Notes: generated by a model from the letters alone, not told the origin. A stretch of DNA of 64,000 bases from Streptomyces asiaticus (GCF_018138715.1 NZ_JAGSHX010000006.1:7068001-7132000); one strand, 5' to 3'; numbered from the stretch's first letter, positions 37,548 to 47,201 are shown. Translations and numbers: made by a program.

Positions 37548-39320
37548 ATGTCCGGGACGACCACGGCCGGCAATCGGCGGACGGCGGGCGTTCCCCGGCA
37601 ATGGCGCGGCACCGAGGCGAGCGGCGGGGCGAACCGCTGGGTCGTGCTCCTCGTGCTCTGCGTCAGCCTGCTGCTCGTCGCCGTGGACGCGACCGTGCTC
37701 CATGTCGCGGTCCCGGCCGTGACCGAGGATCTGCGCCCCGGCGGGATCGAACTGCTGTGGATCGTGGACGTCTACCCACTGGTCTGCGCCTCGCTGCTGA
37801 TCCTCTTCGGCACCCTCGGCGACCGCGTCGGCAGACGGCGCGTCCTGCTGCTCGGCTACGCGCTCTTCGGCGCCGCCTCCGCGATCGCCGCCTTCGCCCC
37901 CAACCCCCAGATCCTCATCGTGGCCCGCGCCCTGCTGGGCGTCGGCGGCGCGATGATCATGCCCGCCACCCTGTCGATACTGCGCCAGGTCTTCCCGGAC
38001 CGCCGGGAGCGGGCGCTGGCGATAGGCGTCTGGAGCGCGGTCGCCGCCGTCGGCGCGGCGGTCGGCCCGCTGCTCGGCGGCTTCCTGGTGGAGAACTTCT
38101 GGTGGGGCTCGGTCTTCCTGGTCAACCTTCCCCTGATGATCGTGGCGCTGCCCGTCGGCCGCTGGCTGCTGCCGGAGTCCACCGGCGACAAGAACGGCCC
38201 CTGGGACGTGCTGGGCGCGGTCATGGCCGCGTGCGGGCTGTTCTGCGTCGTCCTCGGCGTCAAGCGGGTGGGCAGCGGCGCGGGGCCGCTGGACGCCGTG
38301 ACCGCCGCGCCGGTGCTGGTCGGGGTGGTGCTGCTGGTGCTCTTCGTCCGCCGCCAGCGCCGCCGTACGCATCCGCTGGTGGACCTCAAGCTGTTCGCCC
38401 GGCCCGCCTTCTCGATCTCCGTCGGCTGTATCGTGCTCGCCCTGCTGGCGCTCGTCGGCCTGGAGCTCATAGCCGCCCAGTACCTCCAGCTCGTCCTTGG
38501 GCTCACCCCGCTCGAGACGGGGCTGCGGCTGCTGCCGCTCACCTTCGCCGCAATGGCCGCGGGGCTCGTGGGGTCCCGGATGCTCCAGTGGCTCGGCCCA
38601 CGGACCATGGTCGCGGTCGGCTTCGGGCTCACCGCCCTCGCCGTGCTCTCGCTCACCGCCATGGGCCAGGCCGACCGGCCCGCCGTACTCGTCGGCGGCT
38701 TCATCGTCCTGGGCTTCGGCCTGGAGACCACGCTCTTCAGCGCGTACGAGTCCATGCTCAACGAGGCGTCGTCCGGTTCCGCGGGCGGCGCGGCCGCCAT
38801 CGGTGAGACCTCCTACCAGCTCGGCGCCGGGATCGGTATCGCCCTCCTCGGCAGCGTCATGAACGCCGCCTACAAGCCCGGCGTCTCCTCGGTGCCCGGC
38901 GTTCCCGCCTCCGCAAGCTCCGCCGCGAGCCAGTCGCTGGGCGCCGCGTACAAGGTCTCCGACCGGCTCGGTGGCCACGCCGGGGAGGCCCTGCGTTCGG
39001 CCTCCCGCGCCGCCTTCGTCCACGGTCTGCACGTCACGCTCGCGGTCAGCGCCGGTCTGCTGCTGCTCGGCGCGCTGGCCGCGCTGCGGCTGCCCAAGGT
39101 CATGGAGTGCGCCGCCGACGACGAGGAGTCCGGCCAGGGCGCGGCGGACCAGCAGGGGGCGGCGGAGCAGGGGCCGGTGGATCAGCGGGGGGCGGCGGAT
39201 CAGGGGCCGGTGGACCAGCGGGGGGCGGCGGACCAGCAGAGCTCGGCGGACCAACAGGGGCCGGACGCCCCGGACGCCCCGGCCCGCTTCGACCGCGCCA
39301 CCGTCGCCGCCGAGTCCTGA
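37548..39320 (+). CDS. MFS exporter, DHA2 (14-TMS) family
   Basis: A 590-aa protein with 14 predicted membrane segments from residue 30. DHA2 hallmarks: VDATVLHVAVPAVTEDL in helix 1, GTLGDRVGRRRVLLLG (motif A) and GAAVGPLLGGFLVENFWWGS (antiporter motif C). Exports drugs or metabolites using the proton gradient. The C-terminal 55 residues are a repeat-rich tail (AADQQ, GPVDQRG, AADQG units) encoded by imperfect tandem repeats at 39146-39260. AGGGAGG precedes ATG 37548. No adjacent regulator. Confidence 0.92.
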   Translation: MSGTTTAGNRRTAGVPRQWRGTEASGGANRWVVLLVLCVSLLLVAVDATVLHVAVPAVTEDLRPGGIELLWIVDVYPLVCASLLILFGTLGDRVGRRRVLLLGYALFGAASAIAAFAPNPQILIVARALLGVGGAMIMPATLSILRQVFPDRRERALAIGVWSAVAAVGAAVGPLLGGFLVENFWWGSVFLVNLPLMIVALPVGRWLLPESTGDKNGPWDVLGAVMAACGLFCVVLGVKRVGSGAGPLDAVTAAPVLVGVVLLVLFVRRQRRRTHPLVDLKLFARPAFSISVGCIVLALLALVGLELIAAQYLQLVLGLTPLETGLRLLPLTFAAMAAGLVGSRMLQWLGPRTMVAVGFGLTALAVLSLTAMGQADRPAVLVGGFIVLGFGLETTLFSAYESMLNEASSGSAGGAAAIGETSYQLGAGIGIALLGSVMNAAYKPGVSSVPGVPASASSAASQSLGAAYKVSDRLGGHAGEALRSASRAAFVHGLHVTLAVSAGLLLLGALAALRLPKVMECAADDEESGQGAADQQGAAEQGPVDQRGAADQGPVDQRGAADQQSSADQQGPDAPDAPARFDRATVAAES

Positions 39321-40035
39321 CCGACCCGGGCCCGAGTCCGGGCCGGGCCCCGACCGACCCCGCCCGGGTCCCACGCGGTGGTTGGCGGATTTTCCCCTCC
39401 CCGCCCCTTCCCGAAACTGGGGCTCCGCCCCGGGCCCCGGGTCGGGGCTCTGCCCCCAGGCCCCGGAGGGGGTTCCGGCCCGGGCCCCGGGTCGGGGCTC
39501 TGCCCCCAGGCCCCGGAGGGGGTTCCGGCCCGGGCCCCGGGTCGGGGCTCTGCCTCAGGCCCCGGAGGGGGTTCCGGCCCGGGCCCCGGGTCGGGGCTCT
39601 GCCTCAGGCCCCGGAGGGGGTTCCGGCCCGGGCCCCGGGTCGGGGCTCTGCCCCCAGGCCCCGGAGGGGGTTCCGGCCCGGGCCCCGGGTCGGGGCTCTG
39701 CCCCCAGGCCCCGGAGGGGGTTCCGGCCCGGGCCCCGGGTCGGGGCTCTGCCCCCAGGCCCCGGAGGGGGTTCCGGCCCGGGCCCCGGGTCGGGGCTCCG
39801 CCCCCAGGCCCCGGAGGGGGTTCCGGCCCAGACCCCGGGCCGGGGCTCCGCCCCAGATCCCGAACGCTGCCCGGCCCTGCTGGTCCGGCGTGAGCAGGTC
39901 TGGACGTCAGGGGTTACCCGGCCGTAGCGTCGGATCGGCCGGGCTGATCAACCCGGCCGCCGGGCGGGAGGACGCGCCCCGGCGGCCGGTACCGCCCGGC
40001 GTACCCGGAACCGCATCCACCGGAGGCCGCCACCC
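39321..40035. other. Intergenic region dominated by the 50-bp repeats
   Basis: About 715 bp between the MFS gene and the acyl-CoA dehydrogenase gene. Apart from the repeat array, only about 130 bp (39900-40035) remain for the promoter of the next gene. Confidence 0.6.
39394..39870. repeat. Dispersed hairpin element copy B with nine 49-50-bp tandem repeats
   Basis: It begins with the arm CCCCTCCCCGCCCCTTCCCG (39394-39413). From about 39427, a 50-bp unit (GTCGGGGCTC... ...GGTTCCGGCC) repeats. The word GTCGGGGCTC starts at 39441, 39491, 39541, 39590, 39639, 39689, 39739 and 39789, with a diverged copy at 39839. Two units are 49 bp (CC to T change). Since 50 is not a multiple of three and no ribosome site exists, this is not coding. 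Confidence 0.9.
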
Positions 40036-41223
40036 ATGTCCGCTGGCACCCTGCCGTCGTTCGATCCGCGTGACCCGCTGGGGCTCGACGATCTCCTCGA
40101 CCCCGAGGACCTCGCGGTCCGCGACACCATGCGGCAATGGGCCGCCGATCGCGTGCTGCCGCACATCGCCGACTGGTACGAGCGCGGCGAGGTGCCCGGC
40201 ATCCGCGAGCTGGCCCGGGAGCTCGGCTCCCTCGGCGCGCTCGGGATGTCCCTCACCGGCTACGGCTGCGCGGGCGCAAGCCCGATCCAGTACGGCCTGG
40301 CCTGTCTGGAGCTGGAGGCCGCCGACTCCGGGATCCGCTCCCTGATGTCGGTGCAGGGCTCCCTGTCCATGTACGCCATCCACCGCTTCGGCTCCGAGGA
40401 GCAGAAGCAGCGGTGGCTGCCCCGGATGGCCGCCGGCGAGGTCATCGGCTGCTTCGGGCTGACCGAGCCCGACCACGGCTCCGACCCGGCCGGAATGCGC
40501 ACCTACGCCAAGCGGGACGGCTCGGACTGGGTGCTCACCGGCCGCAAGATGTGGATCACCAATGGCTCGGTGGCCGGGGTCGCCGTGGTGTGGGCTCGTA
40601 CCGACGAGGGCATCCGCGGCTTCGTCGTCCCCACCGACACGCCCGGCTTCTCGGCCCCCGACATCAAGCACAAGTGGTCGCTGCGCGCCTCGGTCACCAG
40701 CGAGCTGGTCCTGGACGAGGTGCGGCTGCCGGCCGACGCGGTGCTGCCCGAGGTCACTGGTCTGCGCGGGCCGCTGAGCTGTCTGAGCCACGCCCGCTAC
40801 GGCATCATCTGGGGATCGATGGGCGCGGCCCGCTCCGCGTTCGAGTCGGCGCTGGAGTACGCGCGCGAGCGGGAGCAGTTCGGCCGGCCGATCGGCGGCT
40901 TCCAGCTCACCCAGGCCAAGCTGGCCGATATGGCGCTGGAGCTCCACAAGGGGGTGCTGCTCGCCCACCATCTGGGGCGGCGCCTGGAGGCGGGGCGGCT
41001 CCGCCCGGAGCAGGTCAGCTTCGGCAAGCTGAACAATGTGCGGGAGGCGATCGAGATCTGCCGCACGGCCCGGACGATTCTGGGCGCCAACGGGATCTCG
41101 CTGGAGTATCCGGTGATGCGGCACGCCACGAATCTGGAGTCCGTGCTCACCTATGAGGGCACCGTCGAAATGCACCAACTGGTGCTGGGCAAGGCGCTCA
41201 CCGGAATCGACGCCTTCCGGTGA
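40036..41223 (+). CDS. Acyl-CoA dehydrogenase, glutaryl-CoA dehydrogenase type
   Basis: A 395-aa flavoprotein. FAD/substrate motifs: GCFGLTEPDHGSDPAGM and KMWITNGSVAG. The catalytic base Glu is in VLTYEGTVEMH. The segment ILGANGISLEYPVMRHATNL and the Arg in ARYGII match glutaryl-CoA dehydrogenases, which oxidatively decarboxylate glutaryl-CoA to crotonyl-CoA in lysine and tryptophan catabolism. It is monocistronic here, with ATG 40036 after GGAGG. Confidence 0.88.
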   Translation: MSAGTLPSFDPRDPLGLDDLLDPEDLAVRDTMRQWAADRVLPHIADWYERGEVPGIRELARELGSLGALGMSLTGYGCAGASPIQYGLACLELEAADSGIRSLMSVQGSLSMYAIHRFGSEEQKQRWLPRMAAGEVIGCFGLTEPDHGSDPAGMRTYAKRDGSDWVLTGRKMWITNGSVAGVAVVWARTDEGIRGFVVPTDTPGFSAPDIKHKWSLRASVTSELVLDEVRLPADAVLPEVTGLRGPLSCLSHARYGIIWGSMGAARSAFESALEYAREREQFGRPIGGFQLTQAKLADMALELHKGVLLAHHLGRRLEAGRLRPEQVSFGKLNNVREAIEICRTARTILGANGISLEYPVMRHATNLESVLTYEGTVEMHQLVLGKALTGIDAFR

Positions 41224-41235
41224 GCGGCCCCGAGG

Positions 41236-41667
41236 CTAGCTCTGGTTGAAAAAGCCCGTGGCGTGGCCGGACTGTCCGCTGACGATCTGGAAGTCGGCCG
41301 GGGTGAGGAGGAAGACACGGTTGGCCACCCGGTCGATCGAGCCCCGCAGCCCGAAGATCAGTCCGGCCATGAAATCCACCACGCGCTTGGCGTCGGCGGA
41401 CTCCATCGTCGTGAGGTTCACGATGACCGGTACGCCCTCCCGGAACAGCTCGCCGATGCCGCGGGCGTCCCGGAATCCGTCCGGGGTGACCGTGGCGATC
41501 CGGGTGCCCTGGTCCCGCGCGGTCTCGTCGGCCACCCGCGCTCGCGGGTCGGTCATCCAGGAGTCGCCGGGCTCGGACCCCTCGGCGTAGTCGTCGTCGT
41601 AGTAGCGCTCGTCATCGCTGTCGTCGACGAGGCCAAGCCAGGCACTTGCCTTGCGTACCGATCCCAT
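41236..41667 (-). CDS. sflA: SepF-like cell-division protein (SflA type)
   Basis: A 143-aa protein from ATG 41667 with [19 protein letters not shown] is the membrane-targeting N-terminal amphipathic helix. An acidic linker ([13 protein letters not shown]) precedes the SepF core ([49 protein letters not shown]). It lies outside the division gene cluster, next to the acyl-CoA dehydrogenase gene. In Streptomyces coelicolor such a stand-alone SepF paralogue (SflA) limits ectopic FtsZ assembly; the assignment here is by similarity and context. Confidence 0.85.
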   Translation of the reverse strand: MGSVRKASAWLGLVDDSDDERYYDDDYAEGSEPGDSWMTDPRARVADETARDQGTRIATVTPDGFRDARGIGELFREGVPVIVNLTTMESADAKRVVDFMAGLIFGLRGSIDRVANRVFLLTPADFQIVSGQSGHATGFFNQS

Positions 41668-41900
41668 GGACGCCTCCTCTCCCTGATGGTGTGTACCGTC
41701 CGCCCCTCTATGGTCGTCCATGATGCGGATGGTCTGCCACGTGGATTGCGGCCGCACAGGGGATTCGTGACGTTACTGGTGCACAACGGCTGGCGCCATA
41801 TCAGAGTTCCACCTGCTTACAAGGGCTGACGGAGCAATGGGTAGACTCCGCCGCTGCCGGACGGGTGACGTCGGGGACGTACGGGTGAACGGGGATCGTG

Positions 41901-43151
41901 GTGTTTGGCATTATCCGGCCTTGTCGGCATCGGCTGTCGGAAAACCTGCGCACTGAGTGGATGGCGCATTTGTGCGGGCTGTGCCTCGCGTTGAGGGGTG
42001 ACCACGGACAGTTCGCCCGCATCGCCACCAACTACGACGGCCTGGTGATATCGGTGCTGGTGGAGGCCCAGGCAGGGCGGTCGGAGGGCTGGCGGCGGAC
42101 CGCCGGGCCCTGTCCGCTGCGCGGGATGCGGACGGCGTCGGTCGCCCAGGGCGAGGGGGCGCGTCTCGCGGCCACCGTCTCGCTGGTGCTGGCCTCGGCG
42201 AAGATGCGCGACCATGTGGCGGACGGCGACGGGGCGTTGGCCCGGCGGCCGGTCGCCGCGGCCGCCCGGCGGGTGGCCGGGCGGTGGGACCGGGCGGGGG
42301 AGCGCAGCGGCGCCGCGCTCGGCTTCGACACCGCCCTGTTGCTCGACGCGGTCGGACGGCAGGAGGAGCTGGAGTCCCTCGCGGGCCCCGGCACCCCGCT
42401 GCTGACCGTCACCGAGCCCACCGAGACCGCGACCGCCGCGGCCTTCGGGCACACCGCCGTGCTCGCCGGGCGGCCCGGCAACCGGGCGCCGCTGGAGGAG
42501 GCGGGGCGGCTCTTCGGGCGGCTGGCGCATCTGCTGGACGCGGTGGAGGACCTGGCCGAGGACGCCGAGACCGGCGCCTGGAACCCGATCGCGGCCACCG
42601 GGACCGACCTCGCCGAGGTCCGCAGGCTGTGCGACGACGCGGTGCACGGGGTGCGGCTGGCGCTCAAGGACACCGAGTTCGCGGGTAGGGGCTCCGGGCG
42701 GCTCGCCCATGTACTGCTCGTCCACGAGCTGGGGCGCGCGGTGGACCGCGCCTTCGGCACCACGGGCTGTGCGCACGGCGGCGGCCAGGGCGCGGGGACG
42801 CCGGGCATGCCGGGCGCTCCGGGCACCCCGGGCGCCCCGGAGGCCTCCTACGGGCCGCCGCAGTCGCCGTGGATCAACCCGGGAGGCCCCGGCGGCGCGC
42901 CCCCGCCCCCGGAGCCGCCGCACGGCCGCCGGCGGGGGCTGATCGCGGGCTGCCTGGTGTGGACCGGGCTCTGCTGCACCTGCCAGGTGTGCTGCCGCGA
43001 CCCGTACCACGACCCGTGGACCGGGCAGCCGCGGGAGGGCCTGTGCCATAAGTGCGATGACTGCTGCGACTGTTGTGACTGCTGCGGTAACTGCGGTGAC
43101 TGCTGTAGCTGCGACTGCTGTGATGGTTGTGACTGCGGCTGCGACTGTTAG
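41901..43151 (+). CDS. DUF5685-family protein with metallothionein-like Cys tail
   Basis: A 416-aa protein from GTG 41901 (GTG 41898 possible). The N-terminal domain opens FGIIRPCRHRLSENLRTEWM, then AHLCGLCLALRGDHGQFAR, with three conserved Cys. The middle is helical. A Gly/Pro linker (residues 290-340) leads to a 66-residue tail (351-416) with 24 cysteines in CC, CDC and CGNC patterns; 18 fall in the last 34 residues. The tail is encoded by degenerate TGCTGCGACTG units. Metal binding is likely; the function is undescribed. Confidence 0.82.
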   Translation: MFGIIRPCRHRLSENLRTEWMAHLCGLCLALRGDHGQFARIATNYDGLVISVLVEAQAGRSEGWRRTAGPCPLRGMRTASVAQGEGARLAATVSLVLASAKMRDHVADGDGALARRPVAAAARRVAGRWDRAGERSGAALGFDTALLLDAVGRQEELESLAGPGTPLLTVTEPTETATAAAFGHTAVLAGRPGNRAPLEEAGRLFGRLAHLLDAVEDLAEDAETGAWNPIAATGTDLAEVRRLCDDAVHGVRLALKDTEFAGRGSGRLAHVLLVHELGRAVDRAFGTTGCAHGGGQGAGTPGMPGAPGTPGAPEASYGPPQSPWINPGGPGGAPPPPEPPHGRRRGLIAGCLVWTGLCCTCQVCCRDPYHDPWTGQPREGLCHKCDDCCDCCDCCGNCGDCCSCDCCDGCDCGCDC

Positions 43152-43223
43152 GGGGTTTGCGGCGGATCGTGCAGCCTGCCGGGGGCTGTTCCCCTCGGGT
43201 CTTGCCGCCTGCGGCGGACTGTT

Positions 43224-43602
43224 CCCCTCCCCGCCCCTTCCCGAAACTGAGGCTGCGCCCCAGACTCCGTGCCGGGGCTGCGCCCCAGACCCGGGCGGGG
43301 GTTTCGGCCCAGTCCCCTGGGCGGGGTTTCGCTGCGGGTCTTGGATGGGGGCTTGTCCTCAGGTTTTGGGCGGGGGTTCCAGGCTCTGGGCGGGGGTTCG
43401 CCTCAGACCTCGGGCCGGGGCTCAGCCCCGGACCCCGGGCGGGGGCTCCAGGCCGCCCTGGGCGGGGGTTCGCCCCAGCCCCCGGGCTGGGATTTCGCCC
43501 CTTTCCGGGGTATCGGTATGCGGCTTCGCCGCGGGGCAGGGCTTCGCCCGGGGCCGGGGTCCAGGGGCGGAGCCCATGGTTACGGGAAGGGGCGGGGAGG
43601 GG
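43224..43602. repeat. Dispersed hairpin element, copy C
   Basis: The perfect 20-bp inverted arms CCCCTCCCCGCCCCTTCCCG (43224-43243) and its reverse complement (43583-43602) enclose about 340 bp of degenerate GGGGCTNCGCCCC/GGGCGGGGGTTC units with roughly 40-50 bp spacing. Confidence 0.85.
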
Positions 43603-43955
43603 AAAGAACCGCCGGACACCCCCCCCCGTACCCGAAAGACGGGTTGAGGGGAGGGAGGGGCGGAGCACTGGCGTGTGTGGGAAGGCCGAAGGCGCGTGAC
43701 GACGCGGATGGGCTGCGGCCACACCGGGGGAGGGAGCCCGGCAGGCGCGGGCGAAGCCTCGAAGCGCTGGGGAAGGGAGTTCCCCTACGGCAGCGGAGGC
43801 GGGCGGTCAGCCCGAACAGGACGACGACCACACCCGACCGAAGTCGATGTGGTCGCGCGTGACCAGTCGCTGCCATGAGTCCATGGAGCAAGTGGAGCAG
43901 CCTTCCGCTTCCGCGTCAACCGCGGTGAGACGCGCTGCTCACAGTTCGGACAGTC

Positions 43956-43986
43956 TTGACAGCGCACCGTGGGGTCGTCCTACTCT
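43956..43986 (+). promoter_or_regulatory. Candidate promoter of the FAD protein-ABC operon
   Basis: TTGACA (43956-43961), 19-bp spacer, TACTCT (43981-43986). Good hexamers with a slightly long spacer, 125 bp before the start codon. The leader contains two ATGCCGGGC repeats and a GGGGCCCGGCC block. Confidence 0.45.
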
Positions 43987-44110
43987 CGGGCCCATGCCGG
44001 GCCGAAAGGCTCGCATGCCGGGCTGAGGGGCCCGGCCGTTGTCGAGCTGAGGGGCTCGGTGTGTGTGAAGGCCATGCGTGTGTTCACTTCAGAACTCACG
44101 GAGCCTCCGC

Positions 44111-46123
44111 ATGTCCGCGAACCCGGACCATCCAGCGCATCCGGACCACCCCTTCCGATCACCCGCCACGGTCGTCTCACCCGCCACGGTCGTCATCGTC
44201 GGCGCGGGCCCGCGTGCCACCGGACTGATCGAGCGCATCGCCGCCAACGCCCCCGAGCTGTACGGCGACGGCGCCCCGTTCGAGCTGCACCTGGTCGATC
44301 CGCATCCGCCCGGCGGCGGCCGCATCTGGCGCCCCGATCAGTCCCCGCTGCTGTGGATGAACTCCATGGCCGAGGACGTCACCATGTTCACCGACGAGTC
44401 GGTGGAGCGCGAAGGCCCGATACGCCCCGGTCCCTCCCTCGCCGAATGGGCCCGCGAGGTCCGTGACGTCCGTGACGTCCGTGACGTCCGTGACGTCCGC
44501 GAGGCTCGCGACGAGGTCAGTGAGGTCCGTGTCGTCCGCGAGGTCCGTGACGTCCGCGGGGCGGAGCCGCCGCACACCCTGCCGCCCGAACTCGCCGCCG
44601 AGGCTGCCGCCCTGACCGGGCGGAGCTTCGCCACCAGACGGCTCCAGAGCGCCTATCTGCGCTGGGTGTATGAGCGGGCCGTGGCCGATCTGCCACCCGG
44701 CGCCATCGTCCATGAGCACCGGGACCGGGCCGTACGCGTCACCGGGCCGCGCGACGGACGGCAGCAGGTGTGGCTGGAGGGGCGGGCCGCGCCGCTCACC
44801 GCCGACGCCGTGGTCCTCGCCCTCGGCCACCTCGACGCCGAACTCGACGCCGAGCAGCGGGCGCTCACCGCGTTCGCCGCCGAGCACCAACTGGTCCACC
44901 TCCCACCGGAGTTCACCGCCGACAGCGATGTGAGCGCGCTGCGCCCCGGCGAGCCGGTGATCGTACGCGGCCTCGGCCTCGCCTTCGTCGATCTGATGGT
45001 GCTGCTCACCGAGGGGCGCGGCGGACGCTATGAGCGCGGTCCGGACGGGGAGTTGGTCTACCGGCCCTCCGGCCGCGAGCCCGTGCTGTACGCCGGTTCC
45101 CGGCGCGGTGTGCCGTACCACGCCAAGATCGGCTACTCGCTGAGCGGTGAGCGGCCCCCGGTGCCGCGCTTCTTCGGCCCCGCCGAGGTCGATGCGCTGC
45201 TCGCGCGCCCCGGGCGGCCGGACTTCCGGCGCGACATCTGGCCGCTGATCGCCAAGGAGCTGGGGTTCGCCCACTACCACCGGCTGTTCACCGCCCACCC
45301 GGAGCGCGTGGCCGGGGAGTGGTCCGCGTTCGAGGAGAAGTACGCCGCCTGCCCGCCCGGCAGCCCCGACCTGGACGTTCTGGTCGCGGCGGCCGTGCCC
45401 GACCCGGCCGACCGGCTCGACCTCGACACCCTCGACCGCCCCCTGGCCGGGCTGCGGTTCGGCGACCACGAGGCCCTGCAACAGGCGCTGCGCGGCCATG
45501 TCGAGGCCGACCTCGCCCGCCGCCATGACCCCGCGCACAGCCCCGACCTGGCCGTCTTCCTCGCCCTGCTCTCCGTCTACGGTCAGCTGATCCGGCTCGG
45601 CGACATCGGGAACTGGTGGCACGGCTTCTTCAGCTTCCTCGCCTCCGGCCCGCCGGGGCCACGGCTGGAGCAGCTGCTCGCCCTCTCCCGCGCCGGAGTG
45701 GTCCGCTTCCTCGGCGCCGAGATGACCGTGACCACCGATCCGGTGCGCGGGGTGTTCCGGGCGAGCTCCGCCAGTGTGCCCGGCCATGCCGTCGAGGCCC
45801 GTGCGCTGGTCGAGGCACGGCTGCCGGAACCGACCGTGGACCGCTCCCGCGACACCCTCCTGCGCTCCCTGCACCGCGACGGCGCCGCCGCCACCCCGGC
45901 CGGGCTGCTCGCCGTCAGCCCCGCCGACGCCCGGATCCTGGACCGGACGGGCCGCCCGCATCCGCGCCGCTTCGCGCTCGGCCCGCACACCGACGCCCGC
46001 GCCTCGGGCGCCTTCGCCCGGCCCCGTACCAACGCGCCCGCGTTCCGGCAGAACGACGCCACCGCGCGCGCCCTGCTGCGCTGTCTGCGCGAACTGTCCT
46101 GTCGCGCCACGGTCACCGCTTGA
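44111..46123 (+). CDS. FAD/NAD(P)-binding protein (HI0933/NAD_binding_9 type)
   Basis: A 670-aa protein from ATG 44111 (ACGGAG upstream). The dinucleotide loop is VVIVGAGPRATGL near residue 30, followed by HPPGGGRIWRP and NSMAEDVTMF, typical of the FAD-NAD(P)-binding family PF13454. A second glycine-rich strand occurs in VIVRGLGLAFVDLMVLL. It is probably a flavin-dependent oxidoreductase or hydroxylase of unknown substrate. Residues 117-135 hold an RDV repeat from four exact CCGTGACGT units (44461-44496). The next three genes form a polar amino-acid ABC transporter, so a role on the imported compound is likely. Confidence 0.82.
   Translation: MSANPDHPAHPDHPFRSPATVVSPATVVIVGAGPRATGLIERIAANAPELYGDGAPFELHLVDPHPPGGGRIWRPDQSPLLWMNSMAEDVTMFTDESVEREGPIRPGPSLAEWAREVRDVRDVRDVRDVREARDEVSEVRVVREVRDVRGAEPPHTLPPELAAEAAALTGRSFATRRLQSAYLRWVYERAVADLPPGAIVHEHRDRAVRVTGPRDGRQQVWLEGRAAPLTADAVVLALGHLDAELDAEQRALTAFAAEHQLVHLPPEFTADSDVSALRPGEPVIVRGLGLAFVDLMVLLTEGRGGRYERGPDGELVYRPSGREPVLYAGSRRGVPYHAKIGYSLSGERPPVPRFFGPAEVDALLARPGRPDFRRDIWPLIAKELGFAHYHRLFTAHPERVAGEWSAFEEKYAACPPGSPDLDVLVAAAVPDPADRLDLDTLDRPLAGLRFGDHEALQQALRGHVEADLARRHDPAHSPDLAVFLALLSVYGQLIRLGDIGNWWHGFFSFLASGPPGPRLEQLLALSRAGVVRFLGAEMTVTTDPVRGVFRASSASVPGHAVEARALVEARLPEPTVDRSRDTLLRSLHRDGAAATPAGLLAVSPADARILDRTGRPHPRRFALGPHTDARASGAFARPRTNAPAFRQNDATARALLRCLRELSCRATVTA
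44461..44496. repeat. In-frame 9-bp repeat, four exact copies
   Basis: CCGTGACGT four times within the FAD protein gene, encoding RDV repeats. Degenerate copies continue to about 44565 (GAGGTCCGTGTCGTCCGCG). Confidence 0.9.
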
Positions 46124-46193
46124 GGCTCACCGCTTGAGGCTCACCGCCTGAGCTTCGCCGCCTGAGCCTCACCGCTTGAGCTTCGCCGCCTGA
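46107..46193. repeat. 14-bp tandem repeat spanning the stop of the FAD protein gene
   Basis: Six units of the type GCTCACCGCTTGAG. TGA occurs exactly every 14 bp: 46121 (the stop), 46135, 46149, 46163, 46177 and 46191. Alternate units read CTTCGCCGCCTGAG. Confidence 0.9.
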
Positions 46194-46310
46194 GCGCCCC
46201 CCGGAACCCCCCGGGGAGACCACCCCCCCGGAAACCACCCCAGGGGGACCACTCCCGGGCCCCCGGAACCATCCCCCGCACAACCCTCCGCTCCCCCCGA
46301 AGGACCCTCC

Positions 46311-47201
46311 ATGTCCCTGACCTCCGATCCACCCGTCGGCAAGGCCGCCACAAGCGGCGCCGAACGCGAGGACTACTCCGCCCTCAAGGTCGTCCCGGTA
46401 CGCCACCCCTGGCGCTGGGCCGCCGTCGTCGTCACCGCCGTCCTCGTGGCCCAGTTCGCCCACGGCCTGATCACCAACCCCGGCTGGGAATGGGACGTCT
46501 TCGCCGACTTCTTCACCACCCGGACCATCCTCAAGGCGGTCTGGATCACCATCCAGCTCACCTTCTACGGCACCGCGCTCGGCTTCGCCCTCGGCATCGT
46601 CCTCGCCTTCATGCGGCTGTCCCACAGCCCCTTCCTGAAGTCGGTCGCCTTCGCCTACATCTGGGCGTTCCGCTCCATCCCGCTCATCGTCCAGCTGCTC
46701 TTCTGGTTCAACCTCACCTATCTCTACAAGCGGCTGGACTTCGGCATCCCCTTCGGCCCCGGCTTCTTCTCCTTCGACACCGCGGGTCTGGTCGGGGCGA
46801 TGAGCGCGGCGGTGCTCGGACTCGCCCTCCACCAGGCGGCCTACGCGGCGGAGATCGTGCGCGGCGGCGTCCTCGCCGTGGACGGCGGGCAGCTGGAGGC
46901 GGCGGCCGCGCTCGGCATCCCCCGGCTGAGGCAGCTGCGCCGGATCGTGCTCCCGCAGGCGATGCGGTCGATCCTGCCGAACGCCGCCAACGAGGTGATC
47001 TCGCTCTTCAAGGGCACCTCGATCGTCTCCGTCATGGCGATCGGCGAGCTCTTCTACCAGGTGCAGGTCATCTACGGGCGCAACGGCCGGGTTGTGCCGC
47101 TGCTGATGGTCGCGACCGTCTGGTACATCATCCTGACCACCGTGCTCTCGATCGCGCAGTACTACGTCGAGCGCCACTTCTCGCGGGGAGCCACCCGATG
47201 A
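46311..47201 (+). CDS. Polar amino-acid ABC transporter permease (HisM/GlnP family)
   Basis: A 296-aa protein with five membrane helices. The cytoplasmic EAA loop is ALGIPRLRQLRRIVLPQAMR. AFRSIPLIVQLLFWF and AAYAAEIVRGGVLAV are typical of His/Glu/Arg permeases. One permease serves as a homodimer. The stop overlaps the ATPase start (ATGA). Confidence 0.92.
   Translation: MSLTSDPPVGKAATSGAEREDYSALKVVPVRHPWRWAAVVVTAVLVAQFAHGLITNPGWEWDVFADFFTTRTILKAVWITIQLTFYGTALGFALGIVLAFMRLSHSPFLKSVAFAYIWAFRSIPLIVQLLFWFNLTYLYKRLDFGIPFGPGFFSFDTAGLVGAMSAAVLGLALHQAAYAAEIVRGGVLAVDGGQLEAAAALGIPRLRQLRRIVLPQAMRSILPNAANEVISLFKGTSIVSVMAIGELFYQVQVIYGRNGRVVPLLMVATVWYIILTTVLSIAQYYVERHFSRGATR

Larger units (their letters stand above)
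43152..44110. other. Intergenic region of about 960 bp
   Basis: Element copy C fills the first half. From 43660 to 43940 I see no gene. The last 150 bp hold a candidate promoter and leader of the FAD/ABC operon. Confidence 0.5.

Noticed and set aside
39427..39870. Array of 50-bp units considered as a CRISPR
   Set aside because: Units are contiguous with no unique spacers, and no cas genes are present.
39378..39893. Reading frames through the 50-bp repeats encoding GSGPGPGS-type peptides
   Set aside because: The repeat length is not a multiple of three and all frames stay open; no ribosome site; non-coding is the simpler view.
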